Shown one piece after another: positions 45,476 to 55,776 of a DNA stretch of 64,000 nucleotides. Made by a program: the position numbers and the translations under genes. Origin of the DNA: Hydrogenophaga sp. (GTDB taxonomy: Bacteria; Pseudomonadota; Gammaproteobacteria; Burkholderiales; Burkholderiaceae_C); assembly GCF_030373225.1 (NCBI RefSeq), contig NZ_JAUCZG010000011.1, positions 1 through 64,000 of the forward strand. Direction: 5' to 3'. The notes beneath the pieces are model-generated. The model was not told the DNA's origin, did not search any database, and saw nothing but the letters and a program-made list of their open reading frames with translations. Every line of letters begins with the position of its first letter. The stretch's first letter is position 1.

Positions 45476-46696
45476 GTGGCACACGAACTGCAAAAAATCG
45501 TCGTCATGGGCCTGGGCTACATCGGCCTGCCCACCGCTTCCATGCTGGCCACCAAGGGGCACACCGTGCTGGGTGTGGACGTGAACGAGTCGGCGGTGAA
45601 CACCATCAATTCGGGGCGCATCCACATCATCGAGCCCGACCTCGACATCCTGGTGCGCTCCGCCGTGAACAGCGGCAACCTGCGCGCCTCGCTCACGCCG
45701 GAGGAGGGTGACACCTTCATCCTGGCCGTGCCCACGCCCTTCAAGGAAGAGGGCGGCAACCCCAAGGCGCCCGACCTGTCGTATGTCGAGGCTGCCACGC
45801 GGGCCATTGCGCCCTACCTGCGCGAAGACAACCTGGTCATCCTGGAGTCCACCTCGCCGGTGGGAACCACCGAGGTGATCGAAAACATCATTCACGGCCT
45901 GCGCCCCGACCTGGTGGGCAAGGTGCACACCGCCCATTGTCCCGAGCGGGTGCTTCCCGGCCACATCCTGCGCGAGCTGGTCGACAACGACCGCATCATT
46001 GGCGGCACCACCAAGGCGGCCATCACCAAGGCTCGCACGCTCTACAAATCCTTCTGCAACGGCGCCATCCTGGAGACAGACAGCCGAACAGCCGAACTCT
46101 CCAAGCTGGTGGAGAACTCGTTCCGCGACGTCAACATTGCCTTTGCCAACGAGCTGTCTGTCATCTGTGACAAGCTGGGCATCAGCGTCTGGGAAACGAT
46201 TGCGCTGGCCAACCGGCACCCGCGAGTGAACATCCTGCAACCCGGACCGGGCGTGGGTGGCCACTGCATTGCGGTTGACCCGTGGTTCATCGTGTCCAGC
46301 GCACCCGAGGAAGCGCGTCTGATCCGCACGGCGCGAGAGGTGAATGACGCCAAGCCGCACTGGGTCATCGAAAAAGTGCGCGCCAAGGCCGAGCGCTTCA
46401 AGGACCCGGTGATCGGCTGCCTGGGCCTGACCTTCAAGGCCAACATCGACGACCTGCGCGAATCACCGTCGATGGACATCGTCAAGCTGCTGCTCAAGTC
46501 GGGCATCGGCACTGTGATGGCTTGCGACCCCAATGTGGCCAGGGACAAGGCGCCGTTTCCCCTGCACGAACTCAAGGACGTGTTGAAGAGGGCCGACATT
46601 CTGTTGCTGCTGGTGGACCACCACGAGTTCACCGACATCGACCCGCAGGTGATCAAGGACAAGGTGGTGATCGATACAAAAGGCGTGCTGCGCTGA
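45476..46696 (+). CDS. wecC: UDP-N-acetyl-D-mannosamine dehydrogenase
   Basis: The enzyme oxidises UDP-ManNAc to UDP-ManNAcA using two NAD+. The 406-aa product has the NAD motif VMGLGYIGLPTASMLA, the STSPVGTTE block, the family's YCPERVLPG-type HCPERVLPGH, ELSKLVENSFRDVNIAFANEL, and the catalytic cysteine in GPGVGGHCIAVDPWF. It starts with GTG directly after the wecB stop, with GGAAAACC upstream. The product sugar is used in enterobacterial-common-antigen-like or capsule polymers, but no glycosyltransferase is near, so the polymer is unknown. Confidence 0.93.
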   Translation: MAHELQKIVVMGLGYIGLPTASMLATKGHTVLGVDVNESAVNTINSGRIHIIEPDLDILVRSAVNSGNLRASLTPEEGDTFILAVPTPFKEEGGNPKAPDLSYVEAATRAIAPYLREDNLVILESTSPVGTTEVIENIIHGLRPDLVGKVHTAHCPERVLPGHILRELVDNDRIIGGTTKAAITKARTLYKSFCNGAILETDSRTAELSKLVENSFRDVNIAFANELSVICDKLGISVWETIALANRHPRVNILQPGPGVGGHCIAVDPWFIVSSAPEEARLIRTAREVNDAKPHWVIEKVRAKAERFKDPVIGCLGLTFKANIDDLRESPSMDIVKLLLKSGIGTVMACDPNVARDKAPFPLHELKDVLKRADILLLLVDHHEFTDIDPQVIKDKVVIDTKGVLR

Positions 46697-46945
46697 TCCG
46701 GTCCCCCATGCTATTTTCGCTCGTCTCTTCGCTCATCCCGGGTTCGCTCAGACCCCTTCGCAGCGTCTTCGTGGAGACCCTCCTGCGCGCCCTTTTCAAG
46801 ACCATGGGAGCGCCAGCCAGGCGATCAAGCGGGTGAAGCGTCGCGCGGGTGGGCTGGCGCTGCTCGGGGTCTGTTGTGTCATGGCACATGGCTATGATGC
46901 GGGCATCGATCAACCGGCCCCTGCGCCGCATCAAGACAGCACAGC

Positions 46946-48268
46946 ATGAAAATCACAGTGGTCGGAACCGGATACGTGGGCCTGGTGAGCGGCGCGTGTC
47001 TGTCTGAGGTGGGCAACGACGTGTTGTGCCTTGATGTGAACCCGGAAAAGATCCGCATTCTGGAAGAGGGCGGCATTCCGATCTTCGAACCCGGCCTGCA
47101 GGAGATGGTGCAACGCAACGTGGCGGCCGGTCGCTTGCGCTTCACCACCGATGTGTCTCGCGCGGTGCACCACGGCACCATCCAGTTCATTGCGGTGGGC
47201 ACGCCGCCCGACGAAGACGGCTCGGCCGACATGCAGTATGTGCTGGCTGCGGCGCGCAACATCGGCCGCCTCATGACCGACTACAAGGTCGTGGTGGACA
47301 AGAGCACGGTGCCGGTGGGCACCGCCGACCGGGTCAACGAAGCCATTGCCGACGAGCTGCGCCAGCGTGGCGTGCAGACGCCGTACGCGGTGGTATCCAA
47401 CCCGGAGTTCCTGAAAGAGGGCGCTGCGGTGGAGGACTTCATGCGGCCCGACCGCATCATCGTGGGCGCCAACGACGAACAGGCGGTGCACCTCATGCGC
47501 GCCATTTACGCGCCGTTCCAGCGCAACCGCGAACGGCTCATCGTCACCGACGTGCGCAGCGCCGAACTCACCAAGTACGCGGCCAACGCGATGCTGGCCA
47601 CGCGCATCAGCTTCATGAACGAACTGGCCAACCTGGCCGAGGCGCTGGGCGCCGACATTGAAATGGTGCGCCAGGGCATGGGCTCCGACCCGCGCATTGG
47701 TTACCACTTCCTGTACCCCGGCGCAGGCTATGGCGGCTCGTGTTTCCCCAAGGACGTGAAGGCGCTCATCAAGACCGCAGCCGACCAGGATGGACTCGAC
47801 CTGAAGGTGCTCAGCGCAGTTGAAGCCGCCAACGACGCGCAGAAACATGTGCTGGGCCGCAAGGTCAAGCAGCGCCTGGGCGACGACCTCAAGGGCCGCC
47901 ATTTTGCGGTGTGGGGCCTGGCCTTCAAGCCCAATACCGACGACATGCGCGAAGCTCCCAGCCTGGAGCTGCTGGCCGACCTGCTGGGCGCTGGCGCCAC
48001 CGCCACGGTGTACGACCCGGTGGCCATGCACGAGGCCCGGCGCGTGCTCGGGGACGAGCCGCGCATCACCTATGCCAACAACCCCAATGACGCCCTGGTG
48101 GACGCGGATGCGTTGGTCATCGTGACCGAGTGGAAAGAATTCCGCAGTCCCGACTTCGACCTGATCAAACAGCGCCTGAAGCAGCCGCTGATCGTGGACG
48201 GGCGCAACCTGTACGACCCGGCGCTGGTGCGCGGCATGGGGTTCGATTACCTGGCCATCGGGCGCTGA
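46946..48268 (+). CDS. ugd: UDP-glucose 6-dehydrogenase
   Basis: The enzyme makes UDP-glucuronate from UDP-glucose with two NAD+. The 440-aa product starts with [25 protein letters not shown] NAD motif and has [56 protein letters not shown], the catalytic cysteine in [14 protein letters not shown], and [16 protein letters not shown]. It lies 249 bases after wecC; no gene is recognised in between. With wecBC it supplies uronic-acid sugars for a surface polysaccharide. The related ManNAc dehydrogenase next to it differs clearly in sequence, so this is not a duplicate. Confidence 0.93.
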   Translation: MKITVVGTGYVGLVSGACLSEVGNDVLCLDVNPEKIRILEEGGIPIFEPGLQEMVQRNVAAGRLRFTTDVSRAVHHGTIQFIAVGTPPDEDGSADMQYVLAAARNIGRLMTDYKVVVDKSTVPVGTADRVNEAIADELRQRGVQTPYAVVSNPEFLKEGAAVEDFMRPDRIIVGANDEQAVHLMRAIYAPFQRNRERLIVTDVRSAELTKYAANAMLATRISFMNELANLAEALGADIEMVRQGMGSDPRIGYHFLYPGAGYGGSCFPKDVKALIKTAADQDGLDLKVLSAVEAANDAQKHVLGRKVKQRLGDDLKGRHFAVWGLAFKPNTDDMREAPSLELLADLLGAGATATVYDPVAMHEARRVLGDEPRITYANNPNDALVDADALVIVTEWKEFRSPDFDLIKQRLKQPLIVDGRNLYDPALVRGMGFDYLAIGR

Positions 48269-48312
48269 AGCAAACGCGCGCGCCCGACCGCCCGGAGGCA
48301 GAATGGCGGCGT

Positions 48313-48420
48313 GCGGCCCGCCGTGACGCACCTGGTGCTGCAGGGTGCCTTGTACCTGCGGGGGCACTGGCTGCGCATGCCGCCGAACTTGCTGGCCCGC
48401 GACCTGCTGCGCCGGTTCTT
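48313..48420 (+). pseudogene. Possible glycosyltransferase C-terminal remnant
   Basis: A short frame after ugd reads THLVLQGALYLRGHW, LRMPPNLLARDLLRR, FF. The RxHWLRMPP...LLxRxLLR pattern resembles the end of some family 2 glycosyltransferases. It has no start or upstream catalytic part, and the frame then runs into unrelated sequence. It may be debris of a polysaccharide gene, but chance is possible. Confidence 0.25.
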
Positions 48421-48449
48421 CAAAGACTGCAACCCGGGAGGATGGCACG

Positions 48450-48605
48450 ATGATTCGAAGCACGCTCCGTGCCCCGGGCCAAACGCCCGCCCACGACCTC
48501 GCCCTGTTGCGCAGCAAGACGCTGTCCTCTCCAGCCCTGTGTGCGGGCATTTCGCAGGCCCTGCCCGGCTTGCAGGTGCTCGAGATGCCGGAGCGGCAGC
48601 GTTGA
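48450..48605 (+). CDS. Small hypothetical protein (51 aa)
   Basis: An ATG with GGGAGG eight bases upstream opens a 51-codon frame: [18 protein letters not shown], then [33 protein letters not shown]. The family is not recognised, and its composition is not clearly protein-like. It ends 28 bases before the FAD oxidoreductase start and could be a leader or an unannotated small protein. Confidence 0.35.
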   Translation: MIRSTLRAPGQTPAHDLALLRSKTLSSPALCAGISQALPGLQVLEMPERQR

Positions 48606-48633
48606 GCGCGGCCGTAGCGGGCGCGGTGACGCC

Positions 48634-49752
48634 ATGAGTCCGGGTGCCGAACGGGTCGATGCGCTGGTGGTGGGTGCCGGCGTGGTCGGGCTGGCCGTGG
48701 CGCGTGCGCTGGCGCTCTCGGGGCGCGAGGTCATCGTGCTGGAGCGCGAGGCAGCGATCGGAACCGGCACCAGTTCGCGCAACAGCGAGGTCGTTCACGC
48801 CGGCATCTATTACCCGGCGGGTTCGCTCAAGGCGCAGTTCTGTGTGCGCGGACGCGAGGCCTTGTACGCCTACTGCGCCGAGCGCGGCGTCGCCCACCAG
48901 CGCTGCGGCAAGCTCATTGTGGCCAACACGGCGTCGCAGCTGGCCAGCCTGCCCGGCATCATCGCCAGGGCGGCCGCCAACGGTGTGGGCGACCTGGTCC
49001 AGCTGAGCCAGCAGGAGGCCCGGGCGATGGAGCCTCAACTGACCTGCCTGGGCGCGCTGCATTCCCCGTCCACCGGCATCGTGGACAGCCACGCGCTCAT
49101 GCTCGCGCTGCAAGGCGATCTGGAGCACTTCGGCGGGCTGGTCGCATGCCACAGTGGCGTTCGCGAGCTGGCGGTGACGGAGCACGGCATCCAGGTGGAG
49201 TCCCTGGACGGCACACGTTTGCTCGCACGGACCGTCATCAATGCGGCGGGTCTGCACGCCTGCGAACTGGCCCGAAAGATCCGCGGGTTCGATGCGCGCC
49301 TGGTGCCCAAGCCCTGGTACGCCAAGGGCAGTTACTTCACCCTGGCCGGGCGCTCGCCGTTTTCGCACCTGATCTACCCGGCGCCGGAGCCCGAAGCGCA
49401 CCTGGCCGGCCTGGGTGTGCACCTCACGCTGGATCTGGGCGGGCAGGCCAGGTTCGGTCCCGACGTGGAGTGGACCTCGTCTCCCGACGACCTGCAGGTG
49501 AACCCGGCGCGCGCCGAGGCGTTCTATGACGAGGTGCGGCGCTACTGGCCTGCGCTGCCCGACGGCTCGCTGCAGCCGGGCTATGCGGGCATCCGCCCGA
49601 AGATCAGCGGCCCCCACGAGCCCGCAGCCGACTTCTGGCTGCAGGGGCCACAGGATCACGGCGTGCCGGGTCTGGTCAACCTGTTCGGCATCGAGTCGCC
49701 CGGCCTCACCAGCTGCCTGGCCATCGCCGACCGGGTGGTGGCGCTGACCTGA
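48634..49752 (+). CDS. FAD-dependent oxidoreductase (L-2-hydroxyglutarate oxidase-like)
   Basis: The 372-aa protein starts with an FAD-binding motif [23 protein letters not shown], then [29 protein letters not shown], which is the DAO-family pattern of L-2-hydroxyglutarate dehydrogenases (LhgO/L2HGDH). It ends with GIRPKISGP and [22 protein letters not shown]-2-hydroxyglutarate oxidation to 2-oxoglutarate is the best guess, but the DAO family is wide. The start at 48634 was chosen at MSPGAERVD; upstream frame from 48469 is low-complexity and basic. It is convergent with pyrD, separated by a single base. Confidence 0.82.
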   Translation: MSPGAERVDALVVGAGVVGLAVARALALSGREVIVLEREAAIGTGTSSRNSEVVHAGIYYPAGSLKAQFCVRGREALYAYCAERGVAHQRCGKLIVANTASQLASLPGIIARAAANGVGDLVQLSQQEARAMEPQLTCLGALHSPSTGIVDSHALMLALQGDLEHFGGLVACHSGVRELAVTEHGIQVESLDGTRLLARTVINAAGLHACELARKIRGFDARLVPKPWYAKGSYFTLAGRSPFSHLIYPAPEPEAHLAGLGVHLTLDLGGQARFGPDVEWTSSPDDLQVNPARAEAFYDEVRRYWPALPDGSLQPGYAGIRPKISGPHEPAADFWLQGPQDHGVPGLVNLFGIESPGLTSCLAIADRVVALT

Positions 49753-50835
49753 TCAGCTGCCGTGGGCCTGGATCGCACGGGCCGATTGCCACACCAGGTT
49801 CGGGCCTTTGTAGATCAGCCCGGTGTAGATCTGGACCAGGTTGGCACCCGACTGGATCTTGCTCACCGCATCGGCCGCGCTGAGCACGCCGCCCACGCCG
49901 ATGATCGGGAAGCTCCTGCCCAGGCAGGCGCGCAGCTGGCGGATCACCTGGTTGCTCATCTGCAGCACCGGCGCGCCCGACAGGCCGCCGGCCTCGCCGG
50001 CGTGTTCCATGCCTTTGACGGCTTCGCGACTCAGGGTGGTGTTGGTGGCGATCACGCCCATGGCATCGTTGGCGCGACCCTGGCTGTCGGCGCCATAGCG
50101 CATGAGCGTGGCGGCAATGATCTCGATCTGCGTGCTGTCCAGATCGGGTGCGATCTTCAGGAACACCGGGATGCGCCGGCCGTGGCGCTGGGCCAGCAGC
50201 TCGCGCCGTTCGGCCACGGCGCCCAGCAGTGCGTCCAGTGCCTGATCGCTTTGCAGGCTGCGCAGGTTCTGCGTGTTGGGACTGGAAATGTTGACCGTCA
50301 CGTAGTCGGCGTGCGGGTACACCCCATCGAGGCAGGTCAGGTAGTCGTCGGTGGCGCGCTCGATCGGTGTGCTGGCGTTCTTGCCGATGTTCAGGCCCAG
50401 CACCATCGGCGTGGCGCCGCTCTCGCTGCGAAAACGCGCCCGCTGCACGTTGGCCAGGAACGCGTCCAGGCCATCGTTGTTGAAGCCCAGGCGGTTGATC
50501 AGGGCATTGGCCCTGGGCAGGCGAAACATGCGCGGCTTGGGATTGCCGCTCTGGCCCAGCGGCGTGACGGTGCCGACCTCGACGAATCCGAAACCCATGG
50601 CCGCCAGACCGTCGATGCAGCGGGCGTTCTTGTCGAGACCGGCCGCCAGCCCCACGCGGTTGGGAAACACGATGCCGGCGACTTTGCAGGGGTCCTCGAT
50701 GCGCGGTTCGCTGTACAGGCAGGTCAGCGGCGAGTGCTGCAACCGGGCGAGGCCGTGCAGGGTGAGATCGTGGGCGGCTTCGGGGTCCATGCCGAACAGG
50801 AAGGGGCGGGCGGCGGCATAGGGCAGAAGCGACAT
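49753..50835 (-). CDS. pyrD: Dihydroorotate dehydrogenase, quinone-linked (class 2)
   Basis: The enzyme oxidises dihydroorotate to orotate in pyrimidine synthesis, passing electrons to quinone. The 360-aa product has the class 2 marks: membrane-binding N-terminal helices ([23 protein letters not shown]), [33 protein letters not shown], the catalytic serine in [17 protein letters not shown], and [12 protein letters not shown]. Length is as in other class 2 enzymes. The start at 50835 lies only 38 bases from the divergent rpiA start. Confidence 0.95.
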   Translation of the reverse strand: MSLLPYAAARPFLFGMDPEAAHDLTLHGLARLQHSPLTCLYSEPRIEDPCKVAGIVFPNRVGLAAGLDKNARCIDGLAAMGFGFVEVGTVTPLGQSGNPKPRMFRLPRANALINRLGFNNDGLDAFLANVQRARFRSESGATPMVLGLNIGKNASTPIERATDDYLTCLDGVYPHADYVTVNISSPNTQNLRSLQSDQALDALLGAVAERRELLAQRHGRRIPVFLKIAPDLDSTQIEIIAATLMRYGADSQGRANDAMGVIATNTTLSREAVKGMEHAGEAGGLSGAPVLQMSNQVIRQLRACLGRSFPIIGVGGVLSAADAVSKIQSGANLVQIYTGLIYKGPNLVWQSARAIQAHGS

Positions 50836-50873
50836 CGGATAATCCAGGGCTGTTGTTTCACCGATTCTCTCAA

Positions 50874-51554
50874 ATGACCCAAGACGAACTCAAAGCACTG
50901 GTTGGCCAGGCGGCCCTGCAATACGTGACCCCCGGCGACATCGTGGGCGTGGGCACCGGCTCCACCGTCAACAAGTTCATCGAGGCACTGGCCAGCCTCA
51001 AGGACCGGATCGCCGGCGCCGTCTCCAGTTCCGAGGCCTCCACCGCGCGCCTCAAGGCGCTGGGCATCGCGGTGTTCGAAGCCAATGCGGTGGGCGAACT
51101 GTCTGTCTATATCGACGGAGCCGACGAAATCGACGGCCAGGGCCACATGGTCAAGGGCGGTGGTGCTGCGCTCACGCGCGAGAAGATCGTGGCCGCCCAG
51201 TCACGCCGTTTCGTCTGCATTGCCGACGAATCGAAGCTGGTGACCCGGCTGGGGGCTTTCCCCGTGCCCGTCGAGGTGATTCCCATGGCCACGGCACGGC
51301 TGGTGCGCCAGTTCGCGTCCCTGGGTGGACAGGCCGTTGTGCGGCTGAAAGACGGCGCACCCCTGGTCACCGACAACGGCCAGCACATCCTGGATGTGAC
51401 CGGCCTGCAGATCGCCGATCCGCTGGCGTTCGAGAGTCAGGTCAACCAGTGGCCCGGCGTGGTGACGGTGGGGGTGTTTGCCCACCAGAAGGCGGGCGTG
51501 TGTCTGCTGGGCACGCCGCACGGCGTGAAAACCCTGAGCTTCGAGGGCTCGTGA
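50874..51554 (+). CDS. rpiA: Ribose-5-phosphate isomerase A
   Basis: RpiA interconverts ribose-5-phosphate and ribulose-5-phosphate. The 226-aa product has [55 protein letters not shown] and a C-terminal [13 protein letters not shown], all standard. I chose ATG 50874 ([12 protein letters not shown]); a TTG further upstream adds seven residues and lies within the short divergent space with pyrD. A convergent gene follows 13 bases later. Confidence 0.95.
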   Translation: MTQDELKALVGQAALQYVTPGDIVGVGTGSTVNKFIEALASLKDRIAGAVSSSEASTARLKALGIAVFEANAVGELSVYIDGADEIDGQGHMVKGGGAALTREKIVAAQSRRFVCIADESKLVTRLGAFPVPVEVIPMATARLVRQFASLGGQAVVRLKDGAPLVTDNGQHILDVTGLQIADPLAFESQVNQWPGVVTVGVFAHQKAGVCLLGTPHGVKTLSFEGS

Positions 51555-51567
51555 GACGGAACCTGGC

Positions 51568-52248
51568 TCAGAAGCGGATGCCGGCCGGGTTGGAGGCAGG
51601 AGGTGCCACCGGCACCGCAGCGGGGGTGTCCGCCCTGGGCGCAGACGCGGCGGGTGCAGCGGGCGCTGCGGGCGTCGGCGCCTCGGCCTGAACCGCCACC
51701 AGTGGCGTGGCCGCAGCGCGCCGGTAACCCGATGGCAGGGCCGATTGTTTCGGGTAGCCCGCTGCATCGAGGAACTGCGTCCATTCGCTGTCCGAGTAGC
51801 CCCGGATCTGCTGGCTGCCGATGGTGAGGAACGGCAACGAGGTCTGGCCACTGAGCCGCCGCAGGGCTTCGGCGTCCTCGCTGGTGCTGATGGTCTTTTC
51901 GCTGTAGGGAATGCCGCGCGCATTGAGCAGGTTGCGTCCGCTGTTGCAAGGCGCGCACTCGCTGCTGGTGTAGAGCAGCACGGGATAGCGTGAGACCACC
52001 TGCCGCAGTTCGAACGGCAGCTGGGGGTTGCTGTTGGCGGCCGCACCGGTCGGGCCCGAGGCCGCGGGACGGGCGGTGGCAGCGGGCGGCGGCTGGTCGG
52101 AAAAGCTCACCCGGCCGTCGGGTCCGACGATGCGGTAGACGCCCTGGGCCAGGGTCGACACAGACACCAGCCCCAGCACCAGCCCCAGGGCGGCGCAGCG
52201 CATGCGGGACGGGGTGGCGGGAACGAAAGCGGATGTGGGGGTGTTCAT
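51568..52248 (-). CDS. DUF4124/glutaredoxin-like exported protein
   Basis: The 226-aa product begins with an apparent Sec signal (RMRCAALGLVLGLVSVSTLAQG), then a DUF4124 segment YRIVGPDGRVSFSDQPPP, a Pro/Ala linker, and a glutaredoxin-like thioredoxin fold VLLYTSSECAPCNSGRNLLNARGIPY with a CAPC redox pair, then SLPFLTIGSQQIRGYSDSEW. The last ~60 residues are Ala/Pro-rich. AGGAG lies six bases before ATG 52248. It probably works as a periplasmic thiol-disulfide protein, with unknown partner. It is 31 bases downstream of prlC, in the same direction, and convergent with rpiA. Confidence 0.85.
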   Translation of the reverse strand: MNTPTSAFVPATPSRMRCAALGLVLGLVSVSTLAQGVYRIVGPDGRVSFSDQPPPAATARPAASGPTGAAANSNPQLPFELRQVVSRYPVLLYTSSECAPCNSGRNLLNARGIPYSEKTISTSEDAEALRRLSGQTSLPFLTIGSQQIRGYSDSEWTQFLDAAGYPKQSALPSGYRRAAATPLVAVQAEAPTPAAPAAPAASAPRADTPAAVPVAPPASNPAGIRF

Positions 52249-52279
52249 GTCGGCTCCTATCGGCATTCAGCGGAAGAAA

Positions 52280-54361
52280 TCAAGCCATGCCCTGGTGGCG
52301 CAGCAAGGCTTCGATGCTCGGTTCGCGGCCGCGGAAGGCCTTGAACGACTCCATCGCCGGGCGGCTGCCGCCGGCTTCCAGGATCGCTTCACGATAGCGG
52401 CGCCCCGTGGCCACGTCCAGCGTGCTGTGGCCGTTTTGCAGCGCGGCTTCTTCAAACGCGGCATAGGCATCTGCCGACAGCACCTCGGCCCACTTGTAGC
52501 TGTAGTAGCCGGCCGAATAGCCGCCGGCAAAGATGTGGCTGAAGGTGTGTGGCGAGCGGCTGTAGGCCGGCGGCTGCAGCACCGCGATCTCGTCGCGCAC
52601 CTGCTGTTGCAGCGCAAGCACGGCCGCACCGCTGGTGACGGGTTCCGGCTGGCTGTGCAACAGCATGTCGAACAGCGAAAACTCCACCTGGCGCAGCGTC
52701 TGCAGGCCGCTCTGGTAGTTTTTGGCGGCCAGCATCTTGTCGAACAGCGCGCGCGGCAGCGGCTCACCCGTGTCCACATGCGCCGTCATGTGCTTGAGCA
52801 CGTCCCACTCCCAGCAGAAGTTCTCCATGAACTGGCTGGGCAACTCGACCGCGTCCCACTCCACGCCGCTGATGCCGGACACATCGCGCTCGTTGACCTG
52901 CGTGAGCATGTGGTGCAGGCCGTGCCCGAACTCGTGAAAGAGGGTGATGACATCGTCGTGGGTCAGCAGGGCCGGCTTGCCGTTGACGCCTTCGGCGAAG
53001 TTGCACACCAGGTGCGCCACCGGCGTTTGCAGCGTGCCGGTGTCGGGGCGCAACCAGCGGGCCCGCACATCGTCCATCCAGGCGCCACCGCGTTTGCCGT
53101 TGCGCGCTGCCGGGTCGAGGTAGAACTGGCCGACCAGTTCGGCCCCGTTCGGGCCCGGGCGCTCGATGCGGTAGAACTCGACGCCCGCGTTCCACACGGG
53201 CGCCTGGTCGCGGCGGATCGCCACTTCAAACAGCGTCTCGACGATCTGGAACAGACCGGCCAGCACCTTGGGTGCCGTGAAATAGGGTTTGACTTCCTGC
53301 TCGCTGAAGGCATAGCGCGCCTCCTTGAGCTTCTCGCCGATGTAGGGCCAGTCCCAGGCCTGCGGATCGGCCAGGCCCAGCTCGCTGGCGGCGAAGGCAC
53401 GCAGGTCGCCCAGGTCTTGCTCGGCGTGGGGGCGGGCCTTGGTGCCGAGGTCGCGCAGGAAAGCGATCACCTGTTCGGGTGATTCGGCCATCTTGGGCAC
53501 CAGCGACACATCGGCGTAATGCCGGTGACCCAGCAGTTGCGCCTCTTCATGGCGCAAGGCGAGCAGCTCACCCATGATCGCAGCGTTGTCGAACCTGACG
53601 GCGTCGCCCTCGGCCTGATCGCTGGCCCGGGTGGCGTAAGCGCGGTAGAGCTTCTCGCGCAGCGCGCTGCTGTGGGCGAACTGCATGACCGGCAGGTAGC
53701 AAGGCATCTTCAAGGTGAGCTTGTGGCCGGTTTTGCCCTCGGCCTGTGCGGCCGCTGCGGTCGACTGCACGACATCGTCGGGCACACCGGCGAGTTCGTC
53801 TGTCGTGACATACAGGGCAAAGGCGTCGGTGGCATCGAGTGCGTTTTCGCTGAACTTCTGGCCCAGCTCGGCCTGGCGCTCCTGCAGCCAGGCGAAGCGG
53901 GCCTTGGCGTCACCCTGCAGGTCGGCACCACCCAGCACGAAGCCGCGCATGGCATTGAAATGGGCGCGCGCCTGCTCGGCGTTCAGGGCGGCCGGGTCCA
54001 TTGCCTTGTACTTGGCGTAGAGGCGCTCGTCGGCACCCAGACGGGTCCAGAACTCGGTGACCCTGGGCAGGGCTTCGTTGTAGGCGGCACGCAGCTCGGG
54101 CGTGTCGGCCACGCTGTTGAGGTGGCTCACCGCGCCCCAGGCGCGGGAAAAACGCTCGGCCGGCACATCGAGGGTTTCGGAGATCCGCTTCCAGTTGGCT
54201 GGAAAGTCGCTGGCGGTCACGGTGTCCAGCGCCAGGCTGGCCTCATCGAGCAACTGGTTGATCGCCGGGCCCACCCGTTCGGGGGTGATGGCGTCGAACA
54301 GCGGCAGGTCGTTGAAATCGAGGAGCGGGTTGCTGGCGAAGGGGGCGGTTCGGTCGTTCAT
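52280..54361 (-). CDS. prlC: Oligopeptidase A (M3 metallopeptidase)
   Basis: PrlC degrades short peptides and cleaved signal peptides in the cytoplasm. The 693-aa protein has the M3 zinc motif TLFHEFGHGLHHMLT with the metal-binding histidines and catalytic glutamate, and a downstream glutamate in the GVEWDAVELPSQFMENF segment, as expected for the third ligand. The N-terminal helical half (NPLLDFNDLPLFDAITPERVGPAI) is typical of oligopeptidase A. Length is as in E. coli PrlC (about 680). The gene starts 71 bases before the yhbY stop and precedes the glutaredoxin-like gene. Confidence 0.94.
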   Translation of the reverse strand: MNDRTAPFASNPLLDFNDLPLFDAITPERVGPAINQLLDEASLALDTVTASDFPANWKRISETLDVPAERFSRAWGAVSHLNSVADTPELRAAYNEALPRVTEFWTRLGADERLYAKYKAMDPAALNAEQARAHFNAMRGFVLGGADLQGDAKARFAWLQERQAELGQKFSENALDATDAFALYVTTDELAGVPDDVVQSTAAAAQAEGKTGHKLTLKMPCYLPVMQFAHSSALREKLYRAYATRASDQAEGDAVRFDNAAIMGELLALRHEEAQLLGHRHYADVSLVPKMAESPEQVIAFLRDLGTKARPHAEQDLGDLRAFAASELGLADPQAWDWPYIGEKLKEARYAFSEQEVKPYFTAPKVLAGLFQIVETLFEVAIRRDQAPVWNAGVEFYRIERPGPNGAELVGQFYLDPAARNGKRGGAWMDDVRARWLRPDTGTLQTPVAHLVCNFAEGVNGKPALLTHDDVITLFHEFGHGLHHMLTQVNERDVSGISGVEWDAVELPSQFMENFCWEWDVLKHMTAHVDTGEPLPRALFDKMLAAKNYQSGLQTLRQVEFSLFDMLLHSQPEPVTSGAAVLALQQQVRDEIAVLQPPAYSRSPHTFSHIFAGGYSAGYYSYKWAEVLSADAYAAFEEAALQNGHSTLDVATGRRYREAILEAGGSRPAMESFKAFRGREPSIEALLRHQGMA

Positions 54362-54432
54362 GCGATCTCAGATGTGGCGCCGGGGGTGAAGTTCAAGCCG
54401 CAGGGCCTTGAACGAACGCAGGGTCGAGGGAC

Positions 54433-54909
54433 TTATTGCGACTGGGCGCTCTTCTTCACGCTCTTTTTCATGACCTTGGCGCGCTTGACCTGCCCGCCGG
54501 TGGTGAGGCGCTGGTTGCCCAGCACACGCACGACCTTGACTTCGGGGCGCTGGCCACCGCGTTTGCTGAACTTGAGCACCTTCACGTCGCGCGGGCCGGG
54601 CATGCGGTCTTCATCGACCACCTTGACCTTTTCTGCCACCGGGCGCCAGAGCACCAGCAGCTTGCCGATGTGCTGGATCGGGGCCGCGTCGAGCTCGTCG
54701 GCCAGGGTGTGCAGCATGGCTTCGCGGGCGGCCCGGTCGTCGCTGAGCACGCGGACCTTGATCAGGCCGTGCGCCTTGAGCGCCGCCCCGATCTCTTTTT
54801 TGACGGCGGGGCTCAAGCCGTCGTTTCCGATGTGGACGACGGGATCGAGGTGGTGGGCCTCGGCGCGGTGTACTTTGCGCTGGGCGGGAGTGAGTGTGAT
54901 CTGGGGCAT
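54433..54909 (-). CDS. yhbY: YhbY/CRS1 RNA-binding protein
   Basis: The 158-aa product has the CRM (CRS1-YhbY) domain: LTPAQRKVHRAEAHHLDPVVHIGNDGLSPAVKKEI, then KAHGLIKVRV and IGKLLVLWRP. YhbY binds the large-subunit precursor rRNA during ribosome assembly. The C-terminal ~60 residues are a Lys/Arg-rich tail longer than in E. coli YhbY. Like in many proteobacteria it is divergent from the rlmE-ftsH cluster, with about 38 bases between, which suggests a shared regulatory region. Confidence 0.93.
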   Translation of the reverse strand: MPQITLTPAQRKVHRAEAHHLDPVVHIGNDGLSPAVKKEIGAALKAHGLIKVRVLSDDRAAREAMLHTLADELDAAPIQHIGKLLVLWRPVAEKVKVVDEDRMPGPRDVKVLKFSKRGGQRPEVKVVRVLGNQRLTTGGQVKRAKVMKKSVKKSAQSQ

Positions 54910-54947
54910 GGGACAATTATCGTTTACACAGACCTTAGGCGACCCTC

Positions 54948-55631
54948 ATGGGCATGAAAGTCAAAACCCAGAGCAAAAAGGTCAACAAGGCCTGGCTCAA
55001 CCAGCACGTGAACGACCCGTACGTTCGCCTGGCCAAAAAAGACGGTTACCGCGCGCGGGCCGCCTACAAGCTCAAGGAACTCGACGAAACCCTGGGCTTG
55101 ATCCGTCCCGGCGACTGCGTGGTCGACCTCGGGTCGGCGCCCGGCGCGTGGAGCCAGTACGCGCGGCGCCGCCTGAGTCCTCAGGGCGCTGCCGTGGGCG
55201 AATTGCACGGCACCATCATCGCGCTGGACATGCTGCCCATGGACGACGTGGAAGGCGTGCACTTCATCCTGGGCGACTTTCGCGAGGCGGCCGTGCTGGC
55301 CGAACTGGAGCAAGCCCTGACCGATCGCGGGGTTGTTCAGGTCGATGTGGTGCTCTCCGACATGGCGCCCAACCTCTCGGGCATCGGCATGACCGACGCC
55401 GCGCGCATCACCGATCTGGTCGAGCTGGCGGTCGATTTTTCGATCAAACACCTCAAGACCGACGGTGCACTGGTGGTCAAACTGTTTCACGGTGGCGCCT
55501 ACGACCCGATGGTGGCGCTCTTTCGCCAGACCTTTCGCACCGTCAAGGCGGTCAAACCCAAGGCGTCACGGGACAAATCGTCTGAAACCTTTCTCGTCGG
55601 TCTGGGTCTCAAATCGGCGGTACGGGGCTGA
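54948..55631 (+). CDS. rlmE: 23S rRNA 2'-O-methyltransferase (U2552)
   Basis: RlmE (FtsJ/RrmJ) methylates the ribose of U2552 late in 50S assembly. The 227-aa product has SAM motif VVDLGSAPGAWSQYA, a lysine in RAAYKLKELDE, aspartate in DVVLSDMAPNLSGIGMTDAARI and lysine in LVVKLFHGGAY, which make the catalytic set. An alternative start is six bases downstream (ATG 54954). The arrangement yhbY divergent from rlmE-ftsH-folP-glmM is a conserved proteobacterial cluster. The region between it and ftsH (about 145 bases) would hold the ftsH promoter. Confidence 0.95.
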   Translation: MGMKVKTQSKKVNKAWLNQHVNDPYVRLAKKDGYRARAAYKLKELDETLGLIRPGDCVVDLGSAPGAWSQYARRRLSPQGAAVGELHGTIIALDMLPMDDVEGVHFILGDFREAAVLAELEQALTDRGVVQVDVVLSDMAPNLSGIGMTDAARITDLVELAVDFSIKHLKTDGALVVKLFHGGAYDPMVALFRQTFRTVKAVKPKASRDKSSETFLVGLGLKSAVRG

Positions 55632-55776
55632 GTAACCGGGGGTGGGGCGCTTCATAGCGAAAAGCCAACCCCTCCATTGACACAACCTCGTCACCGATAT
55701 CGGGCAGTTCTGCTTGAAAGTCCTAGAATGAGGCCCAGATGCGCATAACCGCCAATACCGTTTCCAGGAGCTGCAC